A DNA stretch of 15,208 nucleotides from Irineochytrium annulatum. Its lineage: Eukaryota > Chytridiomycota > Chytridiomycetes > Chytridiales > Chytridiaceae. Position numbers and translations under genes: made by a program. This document shows positions 1-10,683 of the stretch, in pieces; position 1 is the stretch's first letter; every line of letters starts with the position of its first letter. The notes under the pieces were generated by a model that saw only the letters and a list, made by a program, of their open reading frames with translations, was not told where the DNA came from and did no database searches. The stretch lies in the NCBI GenBank assembly GCA_027600665.1, contig JADGJL010000370.1:8416-23623 (forward strand), written 5' to 3'.

Positions 1-3000
1 CGCTAATCCTCACCTCTCCGTTCTCATCTTCGTCGTAGTCGTCCTCAATATCATCCTCGTCGTCCTCCTCCCTAGTCTTCTCATCAAGAGCATCGTCCCC
101 GTCCTCCTCATCTCCGTCCATTTTCATCGAGTCATCAGCAGGAGCCGAGGCCGAGGTAGTATCATCACCCGTAGCAGCTGACGCTGGCGCGCCTGCAGCA
201 ATAGCGGCCTTCTCAGCAGGCTTCTCGTCCTTCTCTATTAGCGAGGCGCCGCCTGCGCCAACGCGGCTTTTAAGGTAGTCGTCAAGACTCTTCACCGTCG
301 CAACGGCGTGAATCGATACCATGAACTGCTTAAAACCGTTCGGCATCTGATCGGGCTCGTCCGCCACCAGTCTGAGCTTAATCTGTCGCGTAAGCTGCAA
401 GGACGGGTTCGTCGTTTCCTTTGCAACGGCCGTCGAGAAAGAACCCCCGCCGCCACCCATCAAAAACGATCCGAATAGGTTTAGCAGAGACTCTCCGCCG
501 GACCCTCCCGCAGAAACCGACGTCGCCTGTCCCGGAATTGCTTGCGAAACCTCAAAGCGTTCAACACGCGATAACGCTTCCTGCAACCGTAACACCAGAT
601 GATTGAACGCACCCTGAACGTAATACGACGCGCCGTCCGGACTCGGTCCGTTCAGGAATACGTGTAGGAAGGCCCGCAATCTCGCAATCAAGGGTGAAGG
701 GTAACCAGGAACAGTCGTCTGTGGGGCATTGGTAACGACTTCTCCTACGCCAGGGGCTGTTATATAGGTCGCCAAGCCGTCGATAACACTGCTCTCCAGA
801 ATCTCGAATCCCGTCACGCCTAACCCTGCATCCTCCGATCTCGCACCAGAGAAGTGCTCAGCAACTTTTTTCAACACTGAAAGCAGCAGAATATCGTTAA
901 CAGGAAAGACTTCTGCATGCGTGCGATTCTTAGCACCATCCTACGATCATTTAGTGCTGGCAATCACAAAAGGTATAAATACCGTTGAAGTAGGGGTAGC
1001 GGCCGACGACTGCACGCCCGTCTTCAAACATACGGCCAGATCCTTAAGTTCCTGCAGAACCGATGCCTCGGACGTGCTATGGCCGCCTTCATTCTTCGAC
1101 GCTTCCAAAATCCGTTTGCAAGTCGCAATCAACCATTCGGTTATTTCAGATTCCAAGAAGCGATCACCATTCAGGCCTACGAGAGGGGAAGTTGATCCCA
1201 TCGACGCTGCAGCACCGCTAGAACTTCCAGCTGGCGCCGGTTTAGTCAAGCGTTCCAGCACCTTCTTCATTCCCGACAACATCGAGAACGCGCCGCTGGA
1301 AGGTGAAAGATTTGGAGCGGAACCGACCGACGTCGTTGACTTCGTGTCAACGAAGAGCTCTTCCTTCTTTGACACCTCCTGCGAAGTCGGCGAGGAGGAG
1401 GACGCATTACCGTCGGATTCCGCTACCGCTTTTGCTTCCTGCCGTTCGGGCGAGGATGCGCATGATGAGGACAGCGGCAACGATGAAACAGCGTGATCCT
1501 TTGCCTCGGAGACCAGCTTATCAGCTCTATCTAGCAATTCTTTCAGCTCCGACACATCGTTTAACGCGGCCTCGGTGGATGTTGACGGTAAGGACGAATT
1601 TGACGGTGTCGCCCCCGGACCGAGTTGCCCCACGACCTGATCTCGCATCCTCTTCAGATCTTTTAACATTTCCGAGAATCGCGACGGCTCCGTTAGCGCG
1701 GCTTCCGTCGGTGCCGTCTTGGACGGACTCAATGGCGGCTTCTCCGAATTCGCGGACACGATCCGAAACGCCTCTGCCGCCTCGATAAGTTTCGACATCT
1801 GGCTTAACACCCCTTCACGGCTCAGCAGCTCGCGGAACTTTGCACCGCATGTATCAATCACGACTACCGAAATCTGAACACCGGCGCATACGAAAAGAAG
1901 GGCGTCCCTTCTATCCCGATCAGACACAAGTGCGGTCCTTCGTTGCGGTACGCCGCTGGCCGGTGAGACCTCCTCATCCCGCTGTTGATCACTCAACGTC
2001 CTTTCTACCGGTTTCATAAAAGCAACCTCGTACAGCTCCACAACTTCTGCGACAAACTTCCCGAAACTTGTCGATGATTTGACGGCTGACGCGAGCGTAT
2101 CTGGATCGTGCGAGTACCACACCGCCTTGGCAATGCATTCGACGCACCGCTTCCTGATGACAGGGCTCACCGATGTACCGAACACTTCGATGAAGATGGG
2201 TAATAGTCGCAGGGAGTAGGAACGCATGGCGTCCGGGTTTGCTTGGAGGAGAGCCAGTCGCCTGGAGTCGATGTCATCCTTCGACGTCGTCGGCGTCGGT
2301 GTCGTAGATTTTGACCGTTCTGGACTTTCCTCCTTCAATCCCGATCCCGAGCTGCTGCGTCTGTCGGGGCTTCGTGACTTCCCCCTCGTCGACTTAGGTA
2401 ACCTCATGCTCCAAATTCCATCCTTCGGTAACGATGGCAGCAACTCGAATGCAAGGCTCAAAACATCGCCAATCTGATCCAAAGGCCGGTTGACGACAAC
2501 TGTGGTTACTGCGGATGACAAAGACTGCGGAAGAACCCCGTTCAAAATGTCCTCCTCGCCATCAACTCCGGAGCTCAAGGTCGCCGAGCCGGTAAGAATA
2601 CTGAAGACGATATCGACGATACTCTTCCCGGTCATGAGCGCAGCCCCCAAATTCGCAGATCCTCTGCAGATGTTTGACAAGATCTTTAAGAGCTGCGAGA
2701 AAATAAACGGGCTGCCGACGGATGAAGTCTGACTTGCAAGGCTCGTCGACGAGTTTGTGACACCGGGCATGCCGACCGCGCTGGGAGTTATCAGGCCAAT
2801 CATAGTGTCTATTATTGAGGTCGTGATGATTGACTGAAGCGACGACTCCGATTTCCAACACCACTCAACTATCCGACTCATGGCTCGGACTGTTTGCTCG
2901 ACGACCTTCTGATCCGCGTTCTTCAACAATCCGTCCAAATTCGGTATGATAGCCTTCACCATCGAGATCGTCTCCTCAGTCACCGCTTTCAATTTTTCTT

Positions 3001-4538
3001 CATAAAATTAGTATATCAATCTTAACAAACTTCTGTAAAACCTGAAGTCCCGTCAGCCGTTATGGGAGCTATAGTAGGTAATCCACGGCACGCGTTCGCA
3101 ACAATCGTGACCGCGGTCCTCTGAACGTGAAGGCTGAAGAAATCGATGAACTGCAGGGATGCGAAGAGCCCGTTCGCCTTCACAACCGTACCCGGATAAT
3201 CTTGCGAAATCTTCTCGATAACTGAGAGCGCAACCTCCGCAAGATCGATGTAATCAATTTCCATAATCTTCGACACTAAAACTTCTGCCCCGCGGTTGTT
3301 GACAATGATAATCGTGGACGACGGATGTGCCTCGATCAAATTCAGCAAGCACCGGCAAGCTAGCAGAAGGACATCAGGGCTGACGCCCCCAGCGCCGAAT
3401 CCAAATGCTTGCAGATCGGCATCGTCCATGAAATCCATGAATGCTTCCGGATCTTGTGGCGTTGATGACGTCTCCAGAATTCCGAGAAGAACTCTGACGA
3501 ACTCATCCGTATTGAAACCTGCAAGACGACTCCCGCCATGCCCGATAAACATGTCCTCTTGACCAAAAATTAAATTCCTGTCAAGATCAAAACATCCCAC
3601 GTACCGGTTGCCACGCTAAGTATTTCCGCCAGATCCTGCAGCGCCATCAACTGCGTAGTTCCCCTCTTTTGCAGCTGTAGCAACAAATCCTGGAACCGCC
3701 CCGCACCGGCTACGCCTCCACCACCCATCATCGCCCTACCTCCACCAAACAACGCCCCAAACGAGAATGACGACGTCGGCGCCCGCAAAGGCGATCGTGG
3801 TGGGGCTGCTCCATTCGCGCCGGCGGCGGAAGCCTCCTCATCGTCCATCTCTTCATCGTCCTCATCTGCATTTAGAGCCGCCGCCGCTGCTCCGTTGCCG
3901 CTCACAGGTGATGCGTCCTTCTTGTCGTCCTTAGAGTCCTTCCTCCTTTTCGACCGCGACGACGACGTTGAGGAGAGGGATGAATTGGACGCCTTCGTGC
4001 TCTGTTTCTTCACGGGCTCGGCCTTCTTCGAGTTCGACGATGAAGCCTTCGTCGTGGCCGCTGTCGTCTTGGACTGCCTCGACTTACCCTTCTTCTCCGC
4101 AGCGGCGGGGGGTTCGAAAGGCTCGTCCATCTGTCCCGAACGCGACGAGCGGAGGCGGCGCGTAGAATGGGTGTTCGTCGGCTTCGACTTCGATCCGAGC
4201 TTGGCCACCACAGGTGGCGGCGCAGTCGGCGGTGTCGGATCGTCCGCGAGGGTCTTCCGCTTCCGCTTCCCGTCCGTCAGGATCCCGTTGATGGCGACGG
4301 CCGCGGCTGTGGCGGCGGTGCGCTTCCTCCGCTTGGACTTTGAGGACGACTCCTCCGGCTGCGGCTCCTCCTCGTCCTCGTCGTGCTCCTCGGCGTGGTC
4401 GTCGGGCTGGCGGTGGTCCTCGGTGTCGTCGAGGTCCGCTTTGGCCTTCCGCTCTTCAATGATCGAGCGCTTTCGTTTCCGGGGCCCTGACTTGGAGGAG
4501 TGGGTCAGTCCATCGCCCGACTTCGAATCCCGCTTCAT
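1..4538 (-). CDS. UFD4: UFD4/TRIP12-type HECT E3 ubiquitin ligase, N-terminal part (3' end off window)
   Basis: Ubiquitin-protein ligase of the UFD4/TRIP12 family, which in yeast and animals ubiquitinates ubiquitin-fusion and N-degron substrates. Exons, in transcript order: 4538-3605, 3557-3042, 2997-983 and 928-1. The phases agree throughout and give 1464 visible codons. Residues 1-275 are low-complexity and charged, with several basic nuclear-localisation-like clusters (PRKRKRS near 19-25, KSKRRKR, SRSKRRK). Armadillo-type helices start near residue 280 (FQDLLLQLQKRGTTQLMALQ) and continue through exon 2 (DMFIGHGGSRLAGFNTDEF, HVQRTAVTIVANACRGLP). Exon 4 carries the family stretch MVSIHAVATVKSLDDYLKSR followed by a long acidic tract, as in TRIP12. 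The catalytic HECT domain is not in the window and must lie to the left. ATG 4538 is the conservative start; a 5' exon beginning at 4639 is an alternative. A GTGAGG at position 13 could be another donor. Family assignment is firm; the gene symbol is by homology. Confidence 0.9.
929..982 (-). other. Intron 3 of the UFD4-like gene
   Basis: This 54 bp GT-AG intron (donor GTATTT, acceptor CTAAG) removes an in-frame TGA. It joins the exon ending ...ATPTST to NRTHAEVFPVNDILLLSV in phase 0. Three AGs lie close together at the acceptor, and only this one restores the downstream frame without a stop. Confidence 0.75.
2998..3041 (-). other. Intron 2 of the UFD4-like gene
   Basis: This 44 bp intron has a weak donor (GTTTTA) but an exact TACTAAT branch point about 10 bases before the AAG acceptor. 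It is a phase 1 join giving ITADGTSEKLKAVTEE. An alternative acceptor 12 bases further on (GAAAG) also keeps the frame. Confidence 0.7.
3558..3604 (-). other. Intron 1 of the UFD4-like gene
   Basis: This 47 bp intron has donor GTACGT and acceptor TCAAG. It is a phase 1 join that yields SVATEDMFIGHGG, the continuity expected in the armadillo region of UFD4/TRIP12 proteins. The nearer CAG would leave only a 23 bp intron. Confidence 0.8.
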
Positions 4539-5064
4539 GGGGATTGTACGGCCTCGATGCGGGAGACAGTCAAGGTGGAATGAGGAATCAAGCACAAACT
4601 CACTTTCTCAAGCGATGAGGAATGATCGCCGGCACCCATTTTGCTGAAGTCGAGCAATCGCTTTGCGATCCTCGCCATTCGAGGTGCGAATGCCGCGCGG
4701 CCAGGCCTTCCTACGCGTTTGACCTTCAATTGCAGGAAGATGGTCGGCTGGGCAACGTTGGGAAAGCTTCGAACGCGGTCCGCAGTCTGGCATACTGTGC
4801 CTCTTCCTTGGAAAACGAGGAAATCGGTCAGGATTCGCAATCAGTTCAATGTCTGCGTCGAATGCTTTCCATCTTCGTACGGGCGACGTCAGCACTTGAC
4901 ATGACGTGATCTCTGTCCAGGCACACTGATTGTGTCCTCTGTGCTGCGTGCCCAACAACCGATCACTCCAAAGGAATATGTAAAGTGCGTATTTACGTGT
5001 CCCCCTCCCTTTATTATCAAGAGTTTTGAGCGACGTATTCTTCGTTCGCACGCATATACTGTAC

Positions 5065-5070
5065 CACGTG
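5065..5070. promoter_or_regulatory. CACGTG E-box
   Basis: This is a perfect CACGTG palindrome, about 990 bases upstream of the nuclease-phosphatase start and 530 upstream of the UFD4-like start. CACGTG is the core for several fungal bHLH factors, including Pho4-type phosphate regulators and Cbf1. A single six-base site is expected by chance every few kilobases, so function is only a guess. Confidence 0.2.
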
Positions 5071-5429
5071 TGCTGATCTGATGCTTCAATCGATTACTAC
5101 GACCTTACGAATCTCAGCTACAATCTGACGATTCCCGTAGCTTGTTCAATGATGTAACTCAATTGCCAATTAGGGCAGTGTAAGGTACTAGAGAACAATG
5201 TTCATCTTTGACCCACGCAGTTTGTTGGATACGCTCGGGACGACATGCATAGTCTTAACATATTTTTGTCGTGAAGAATCGGCATGCATATTGACTCTTC
5301 CAATACACATGAAACCTTTGCTTTATTGACTTTCACCCATTGCTTGCATACGACGCGTAAAGCAAGTCCATCAAGAATGGAGGAGGCTTGCGCATCGTTT
5401 CAGAAAAATGTCCCAAAATGTGAGGGACC

Positions 5430-5437
5430 TGACGTCA
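5430..5437. promoter_or_regulatory. CRE-type palindrome TGACGTCA
   Basis: A perfect eight-base ATF/CREB-type site lies in the divergent promoter region. Related half-site forms occur at 4885-4891 (GACGTCA) and 4902-4909 (TGACGTGA). An exact octamer is uncommon by chance, but no conservation data are available, and it could serve either flanking gene or neither. Confidence 0.3.
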
Positions 5438-6057
5438 GCGCGAGAAAATGCGACATTAATGGACCCGCCTCGCGTCAACTGCAATCGTGATCTACGCGGC
5501 GATCTGGCACGCTTGGTCGTTGTCACTTAATACTTGCCAAACTCCTAAGTTGTGTCGCCATTAGAAAGTCCTGCATCAGCACGGTGACAGGCGAGGGGTT
5601 TCAGTTGACCGTTCACGAGCTGTAGTATGGCGATGGGCCATTGCAGGCATCGGACTGGAGAATTCGGATATATACAGTTGTAGTGACTGCACTATTTCTA
5701 AAGGAACGTCAGGCGAAAGCATTGCCTTGATCGTAACCTCGTCAACAGCACCAGAGACACCCGCTTGTGCACCGCACTTTACCCAAATGAGGCATCATCA
5801 AAGCCCTCCCACGAGTGTGGGTCTTGCTGCTCCAATGCACGCGGATGCATATTTTGGGAGTACGAAAGAATTCTCACGCCGCGGAGAAAAATTGCGGCAA
5901 CCTCCGCGAGCACAGCGCGTGGGAAACATCGCCTTGAAAGGGAATCATGATAGCATGCGTCCGTGCGTCGGAGCGACGACTTCACATTAAGAGAGATCGT
6001 GCGCAACAGCTGCTGATAGAGGTCGCCGTCCTAAACTTCTCCCAGTAGACCGACAAC

Positions 6058-9000
6058 ATGCTGTTCGTATCCCTGACCGCCGTCGCCGCCCTGGCGAGCT
6101 CGGTGCACGCGTGGGGCACGCTGTCGCACGCCACGATAGCGGACATCGCCTGGATGACCGCGAAACCTTCCACCGTCCAGTACCTCGTCAGCGCCGGCCT
6201 GCTGAACCAGTAGTAAGTCATCTACGACCTGCCTGTTCCTTCAGACGTGGTCGCGTATTTAAAATGACCTCAGCAACTCGACCCTGATCACGAACTCAGC
6301 CAATGCCACCAACAACATGGCGAGCTGGGCAGACTCGCATCGTTCGGGGGCATATGCCTTCTCTTACAACATGCACTTTGCCGATACCGACGACTCCCCG
6401 CCCGACAGCTGCTCGTTCGTGTACGAGCGCGACTGCCCCGGTGGCGTGTGCCACGTCGGCGCCATTGCCAACTACACGAACCAGCTGATTTGCGCGAACG
6501 GCTTTGACCTGCCGACAAGGACGCAGGCGCTCGAGTTTGTCCTTCACTTCCTCGGCGACATCACGCAGCCACTTCATAACTGCAAGCGCGCGACTGGTGG
6601 CAACGACATCAAGGTTGCTTATGGTGAGTAAATTGCGCGTTCTCCCTTTTCTTCCCCGTATGCTCGTTCTGATCTCGATCTAGCTGGTGACAGTGCAGCT
6701 AACCTCCACAAAATTTGGGACACCAACATGCCGCAACAAATTATGACCGACGACTACGGAGGCGAGATCCTCTCGTTCGCCGCGGGCCTGATCGCCCAAT
6801 ACAGCAGCAAGATGGACGAGTTCACTAATTGCACGGTAAGCTTTATAGACTTGAACTATTCATTCTTGTGCCTAACTATTCGTCTTAGGACATCTACGGC
6901 GGAATCAACTGTCCGTCTTACTGGGCTGGCGACGCGAACGCGTTCGATTGCAGCGTCGTCTGGACTCCCGAGGCCCTCTCCGGCCACGACTTGTCTGGCG
7001 CGTACTTCACGTCAAACAAGGACATCGTGACGAGCCAGATCGCTAAGGGTGGATTCCGTCTCGGTGCGTGCCAGCCTACCTCGCTTCAATCATTGACATT
7101 TGATCATAGGGAAGTGGCTCGACGCCATTGCCGACGCTTGCATCGCCCAACCGAACCCCACCCCCGTCGTCACCAATGCCGGAAAGTATTTCAACCGCAC
7201 CATGCTCATTTTGCTCGAAAACGTCGACTGGTACCAGGCGGCTACTGACCCCTACCTGGGCGGCGTTCTTCAGAAGAAGGGCACGATCTACCCCAACTAC
7301 GGCGCTGTCGAGCACCCTAGCGAGCCAAACTGTGAGTGGTCTTGTCGTCTTGTAATGGGTCGATAGAATGCAAATCAATTCTTACCGAATTTCATCACAG
7401 ACATTGCGTTGATCGCTGGCTCAACCTTTGGCATTCTCGACGACAAACAGTACGACCTCCCTGCGTCGAACATCGCTGACCTGCTGGAGGCTAAGGGCCT
7501 TACGTGGAAGAACTACGCTGAAAACTACCCAGGCGGCCCTGGCAACTGCTTCACCGGCATGAGCTCCCCGGATGGCCTCTATCAGCGTAAGCACGTGCCC
7601 TTCATGTCGTTCACCTCGATTTCGACGAACCCTACCCGGTGCGACAACATCGTCAACGCAAACCAACTCGACATCGATGCTGCCAACAATGCCCTCCCGA
7701 ACTATATGTTCTTCACCCCTAACATGAACGATGACGGCCACGACACCAACGTTCCGACGGCATCGGCCTGGCTTAAGGCCTTCCTCGAGCCCAAGGTGAG
7801 CGTTCTTTACCTTCATTCGGCTCGTTGCTCCCCCTGTTGCTGTTATTAAACTCGAAAATATCTAGCTCGTCGACCCGCGCTACGCTGACACCTTGTTTTT
7901 CATCACCTTCGACGAGAACGAATCCCGCACACCCGGCAACTACATCTATGCCCTCGCGGTTGGACGTGGCTTCCAGGGCGCTGGCCAGATCGACCCCACC
8001 GCCTACACCCACTACTCCCTCCTGGCCGCCGTGGAGGACAACTTCGGTCTAGGTAACCTCGGCAGGAACGACTCCACGTCGAACAAAATCGCCTTCAACT
8101 ACATGCCGTCCAACGTGCCCCCGCCCGTCTTCAACCCGAACGCCACGAACGGGACCATTGTTACGAACGCATGCTCCTACCCCGGTGACGCGCAGTGCCT
8201 CCAGCCCAGTGGCCAGTCGCCCCTGTTCCAGATTTGCATCGCCGGCAGCTGGGTCTCGTCGACCTGCACGGACACGGCTTCCGTGGCCATCGGCAAGAAA
8301 TCGTATGTTTTGCATTACCTTTCCTGTTTAGAGAAAATGTGTTAACCCTGCGTTTTCGCCCTCCCAGTAACGATGGTAAGGGTCCCGCCGTCGGCGGCAC
8401 GTTCGGCCCGAACACGGACTGCTTTGCCCTCGGAACTTACAATGCGCAGTGCCTTCCCGCCGGTAGCAACTCCACCACTCCGCCCCCGACCCCCGCCGTC
8501 GCCGGTCTCGGCCCCTGCACCCACAACGGCGACTCTTACTGCCTCGAGCAGGACGGCTCGGGCATGGACTTCAAATACTGCAAAGGCGGAGTCTATCTCC
8601 CTGGCACATGCGGCGTTGCGAGCACCGCTGCCACGGGTGTGTTCGGCGCTAACTCCTTGTGCTACCAGAGCGCCCAGTACAAGGCCGCTTGCGCCACTGC
8701 CAAACCCGCCAACTACGACCTTGGTTACTGTAACTCGAAGTACCCTGGTGATGCCTATTGCCTCCAGGGCGACGGCAACGCCGCCGAGTACAAATACTGC
8801 GGCCTTGACAGCCAGTTCCACCTCGGCACTTGCGACGCGGCACCCCCGACCGTCACGGGCTTCTCTCTTCTCGTGAACGGCACCTTCGCCCCGGGAAGCG
8901 TCTGCTCGACCGGCAACAAGTTCGCCATCACCTGCGCGGCGCCCAGCACCGCGTCGTTCGGTACGTGCACGAAGGCGGGCAGCCACTGTCTCAGCCTGCC

Positions 9001-10683
9001 CGGGCAGGGCGAGGTTGTCGCCTACTGCTCAAACTCGACGCTCTACCACGCCAGCTGCGAGGATTCCGCTAATTCGGGGAACACCGTTTTCACTGGCCTT
9101 CTCGACAAGTCCGCTCCGAGCAGCTTCGCCGTCGGCAATCAGTGCTACCAGACCTCCGTTGGTTACGCTGCCTGGTTAGATTTGATTGTTCACATCGTTT
9201 TATGATAGTACTAACTACTTACTACAGCCTTCCGAAGAACCCCGCCCAGCCCCTCGGCCCATGCTTCCACAAGGGCGACTCTTACTGCTTATCGGTCAAC
9301 GGCGCCCTCGGCCTCAACGGCCCCAACTCGACCGAGTTCATGTACTGTCCCGCGGCGGGTGGCGCCTGGGTCTACGGAAGCTGCGAGGACACTGACCCAA
9401 CAACCCTCACGGCCGTCAAGGGCGTGTTTGGTAACGGATCGGCATGCAAGGCCTCCGGGACCTACAATGCCCAATGCTATGTCGCCGTTCCTACCACGAC
9501 GACGACCGCAGCCGCCACCAGCTCGACTGCTGCGGCCACGACGACGTCTTCGACCGCAGTCGCGACGACGACGACCTCGACCACCGCGCCTACTTCGACG
9601 TCGGCCGTTGAGTCCTCTTCGTCTTCTACTGCCGCTCCCTCGACGACCTTGACCACGGAGACGACCGGCCCGACCTCGAGCGTGGAAACTTCCAGCTCAA
9701 GCGCGCCGACGTCGACGACGACCTCCACCGTAGAGACGACCGTTTCGATGCCCACCACGACCTCCACGACGGAGGCGACCGTGCCGACGACCACCGCTAC
9801 CTTGACCACGTCCACCTCGACAACCTCTGTTACCGAATCGACAGTTGCGTCATCCAGCTCGAGCTCGCCCACTTTGACGACAACCACCACTCAGACGTCC
9901 GTCCTTACTTCTAGCGCGGTGACTTCAACCGAGTCTACCGCTGTGTCGTCTTCTGCGTCAACAGAGTCAACCACCGTCGCGCCCACCTCCGTTGTGTACT
10001 CGACCGATTCTGGCTCCACGATATCCAGCTCGACCACCGCTCCGTCTACCTCAAATGCCGTCACGAGCGCATCGTCTTCCGTCTCCACCTCTGTCAACTC
10101 CACGCCCGTGGCCTACACGACCGGCTCGGTCTCGTCGTCCGCTTCTGCGACAGAGACTGCCACCGGTATCGTGTACACGAGCGTTTCGTCTACCGCCTCT
10201 GCCGCGACCTCTATCCCTGTCGGCTACTCGAGCGCCTCGTCCTCCGCCTCTGCCGTTGTTACCTCCACCCCAATCGTCTACACCTCCGTCCAATCGTCCG
10301 CCTCCCTTTCGAAGACCTCCACCCCGGCCGGCTACTCGTCCGCCGCCTCATCGGCGGCTCCCTCGAACTCCGTCGTTCTTTACTCGTCGGTCTCGTCTGC
10401 GTCCCCGGCCAAGACCTCCAACCAGCCCAGCTACATCTACACTCCCGGCGTTCCTCCCCCAATCTACGGCTCGTCGGCCGCCCTCGTCACCTCGGCGGCT
10501 TCTCCGGTCGCCACACTCGGCTACTCGGCCACGCCCGCCAAGATCCCCGTTGTCACCGCTACCCCGGCGTACGGCTCGAGCCCCGTTAGCACCAACATCA
10601 ACTACCTGCAGAGCGGCGCGTCCAGCGTCCGTGGTTTCGTCTCGCTCGCAATGGCTATCGCGGCCCTCGCTGTTCTTTTCTAA
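6058..10683 (+). CDS. Secreted, GPI-anchored S1/P1 nuclease - PF04185 phosphoesterase fusion with Cys-rich repeats
   Basis: Nine exons: 6058-6212, 6274-6623, 6684-6835, 6889-7063, 7110-7331, 7401-7795, 7866-8302, 8368-9174 and 9228-10683. All phases agree, giving 1382 residues. Residues 1-18 are a signal peptide ending HA|W. Residues 19-286 are an S1/P1 zinc nuclease with all nine expected metal ligands: W19, H24, D72, H86, H143, D147, H153, H177 and D181. Residues 305-560 match PF04185 phosphoesterases (acid phosphatase/phospholipase C family): ILLENVDW, EHPSEPNY (346-352), TPNMNDDGHD (457-466), TFDE (497-500) and HYS (532-534). Five six-cysteine repeats (586-981), a Ser/Thr stalk (987 to about 1345) and a hydrophobic tail (1368-1382) preceded by small residues follow, as in GPI-anchored wall proteins. 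The nuclease tail and phosphatase start share exon 5, so the fusion is not a splicing artefact. Known chemistry: nuclease to 5'-nucleotides, then phosphate release. Coupled phosphate scavenging is inference. Confidence 0.88.
8172..9477 (+). repeat. Five tandem six-cysteine protein repeats
   Basis: These lie within the fusion protein, residues 586-981, and are interrupted by two introns. Each unit carries six cysteines, and the last pair is always C-x9-C. The cysteines are: repeat 1 at 586, 594, 607, 617, 647, 657; repeat 2 at 679, 687, 700, 710, 727, 737; repeat 3 at 750, 760, 773, 784, 808, 818; repeat 4 at 829, 836, 849, 859, 888, 898; repeat 5 at 910, 918, 938, 950, 971, 981. Shared motifs are GDxYCL, a [F/Y]xYC turn, GTC and a final Y[N/K]A-[Q/A]-C. 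The first four cysteines resemble small chitin-binding CBM19-like modules (for example FQICIAGSWVSSTC), but I cannot assign a family with certainty. The last intron splits the codon of Cys898. Confidence 0.75.
9493..10530 (+). repeat. Ser/Thr-rich stalk-coding low-complexity region
   Basis: This encodes residues 987 to about 1332 of the fusion protein, almost entirely Ser, Thr, Ala, Val and Pro. The first part is dominated by ACG/ACC Thr codon runs. From 10102 to about 10430 a loose unit of roughly 20-24 residues recurs, built around [P/I]V[A/G/V]Y[T/S]S followed by SSxxSAS. Such segments are heavily O-mannosylated in fungal wall proteins and hold the enzyme away from the membrane. Because of the Thr/Ser codon bias, the opposite strand has spurious valine-rich open frames here. 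Confidence 0.8.

Larger units (their letters stand above)
4539..6057. other. Divergent intergenic region between the UFD4-like and nuclease-phosphatase genes
   Basis: About 1.5 kb separates the two divergent start codons. It holds no convincing coding sequence: the short open frames are unrelated to each other, lack family resemblance and fit no splice structure. No tRNA or rRNA signature was seen. Candidate elements inside are a perfect CRE palindrome, a CACGTG E-box, a TATATA at 5669-5674, and a 7-base inverted repeat (CGCGGAG at 5880-5886 with CTCCGCG at 5902-5908). The left end may carry a 5' exon of the UFD4-like gene. Confidence 0.6.

Noticed and set aside
921..1496. Plus-strand open frame of 191 codons
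   Set aside because: It is antisense to exon 3 of the UFD4-like gene and spans its intron 3, with no recognisable domain.
3895..4647. Plus-strand open frame of 250 codons
   Set aside because: It lies antisense to the low-complexity first exon of the UFD4-like gene. Its Ser/Phe/Asp/Arg-rich composition is what the opposite strand of Lys/Glu/Ser codons gives.
8342..8986. Minus-strand open frame of 214 codons
   Set aside because: It is antisense to the well-supported cysteine repeat exon; the repeats and phase-consistent introns prove the plus strand is coding.
9477..9890. Minus-strand valine-rich open frame
   Set aside because: It is a mirror of the ACG/ACC Thr codon runs in the stalk, with no independent support.
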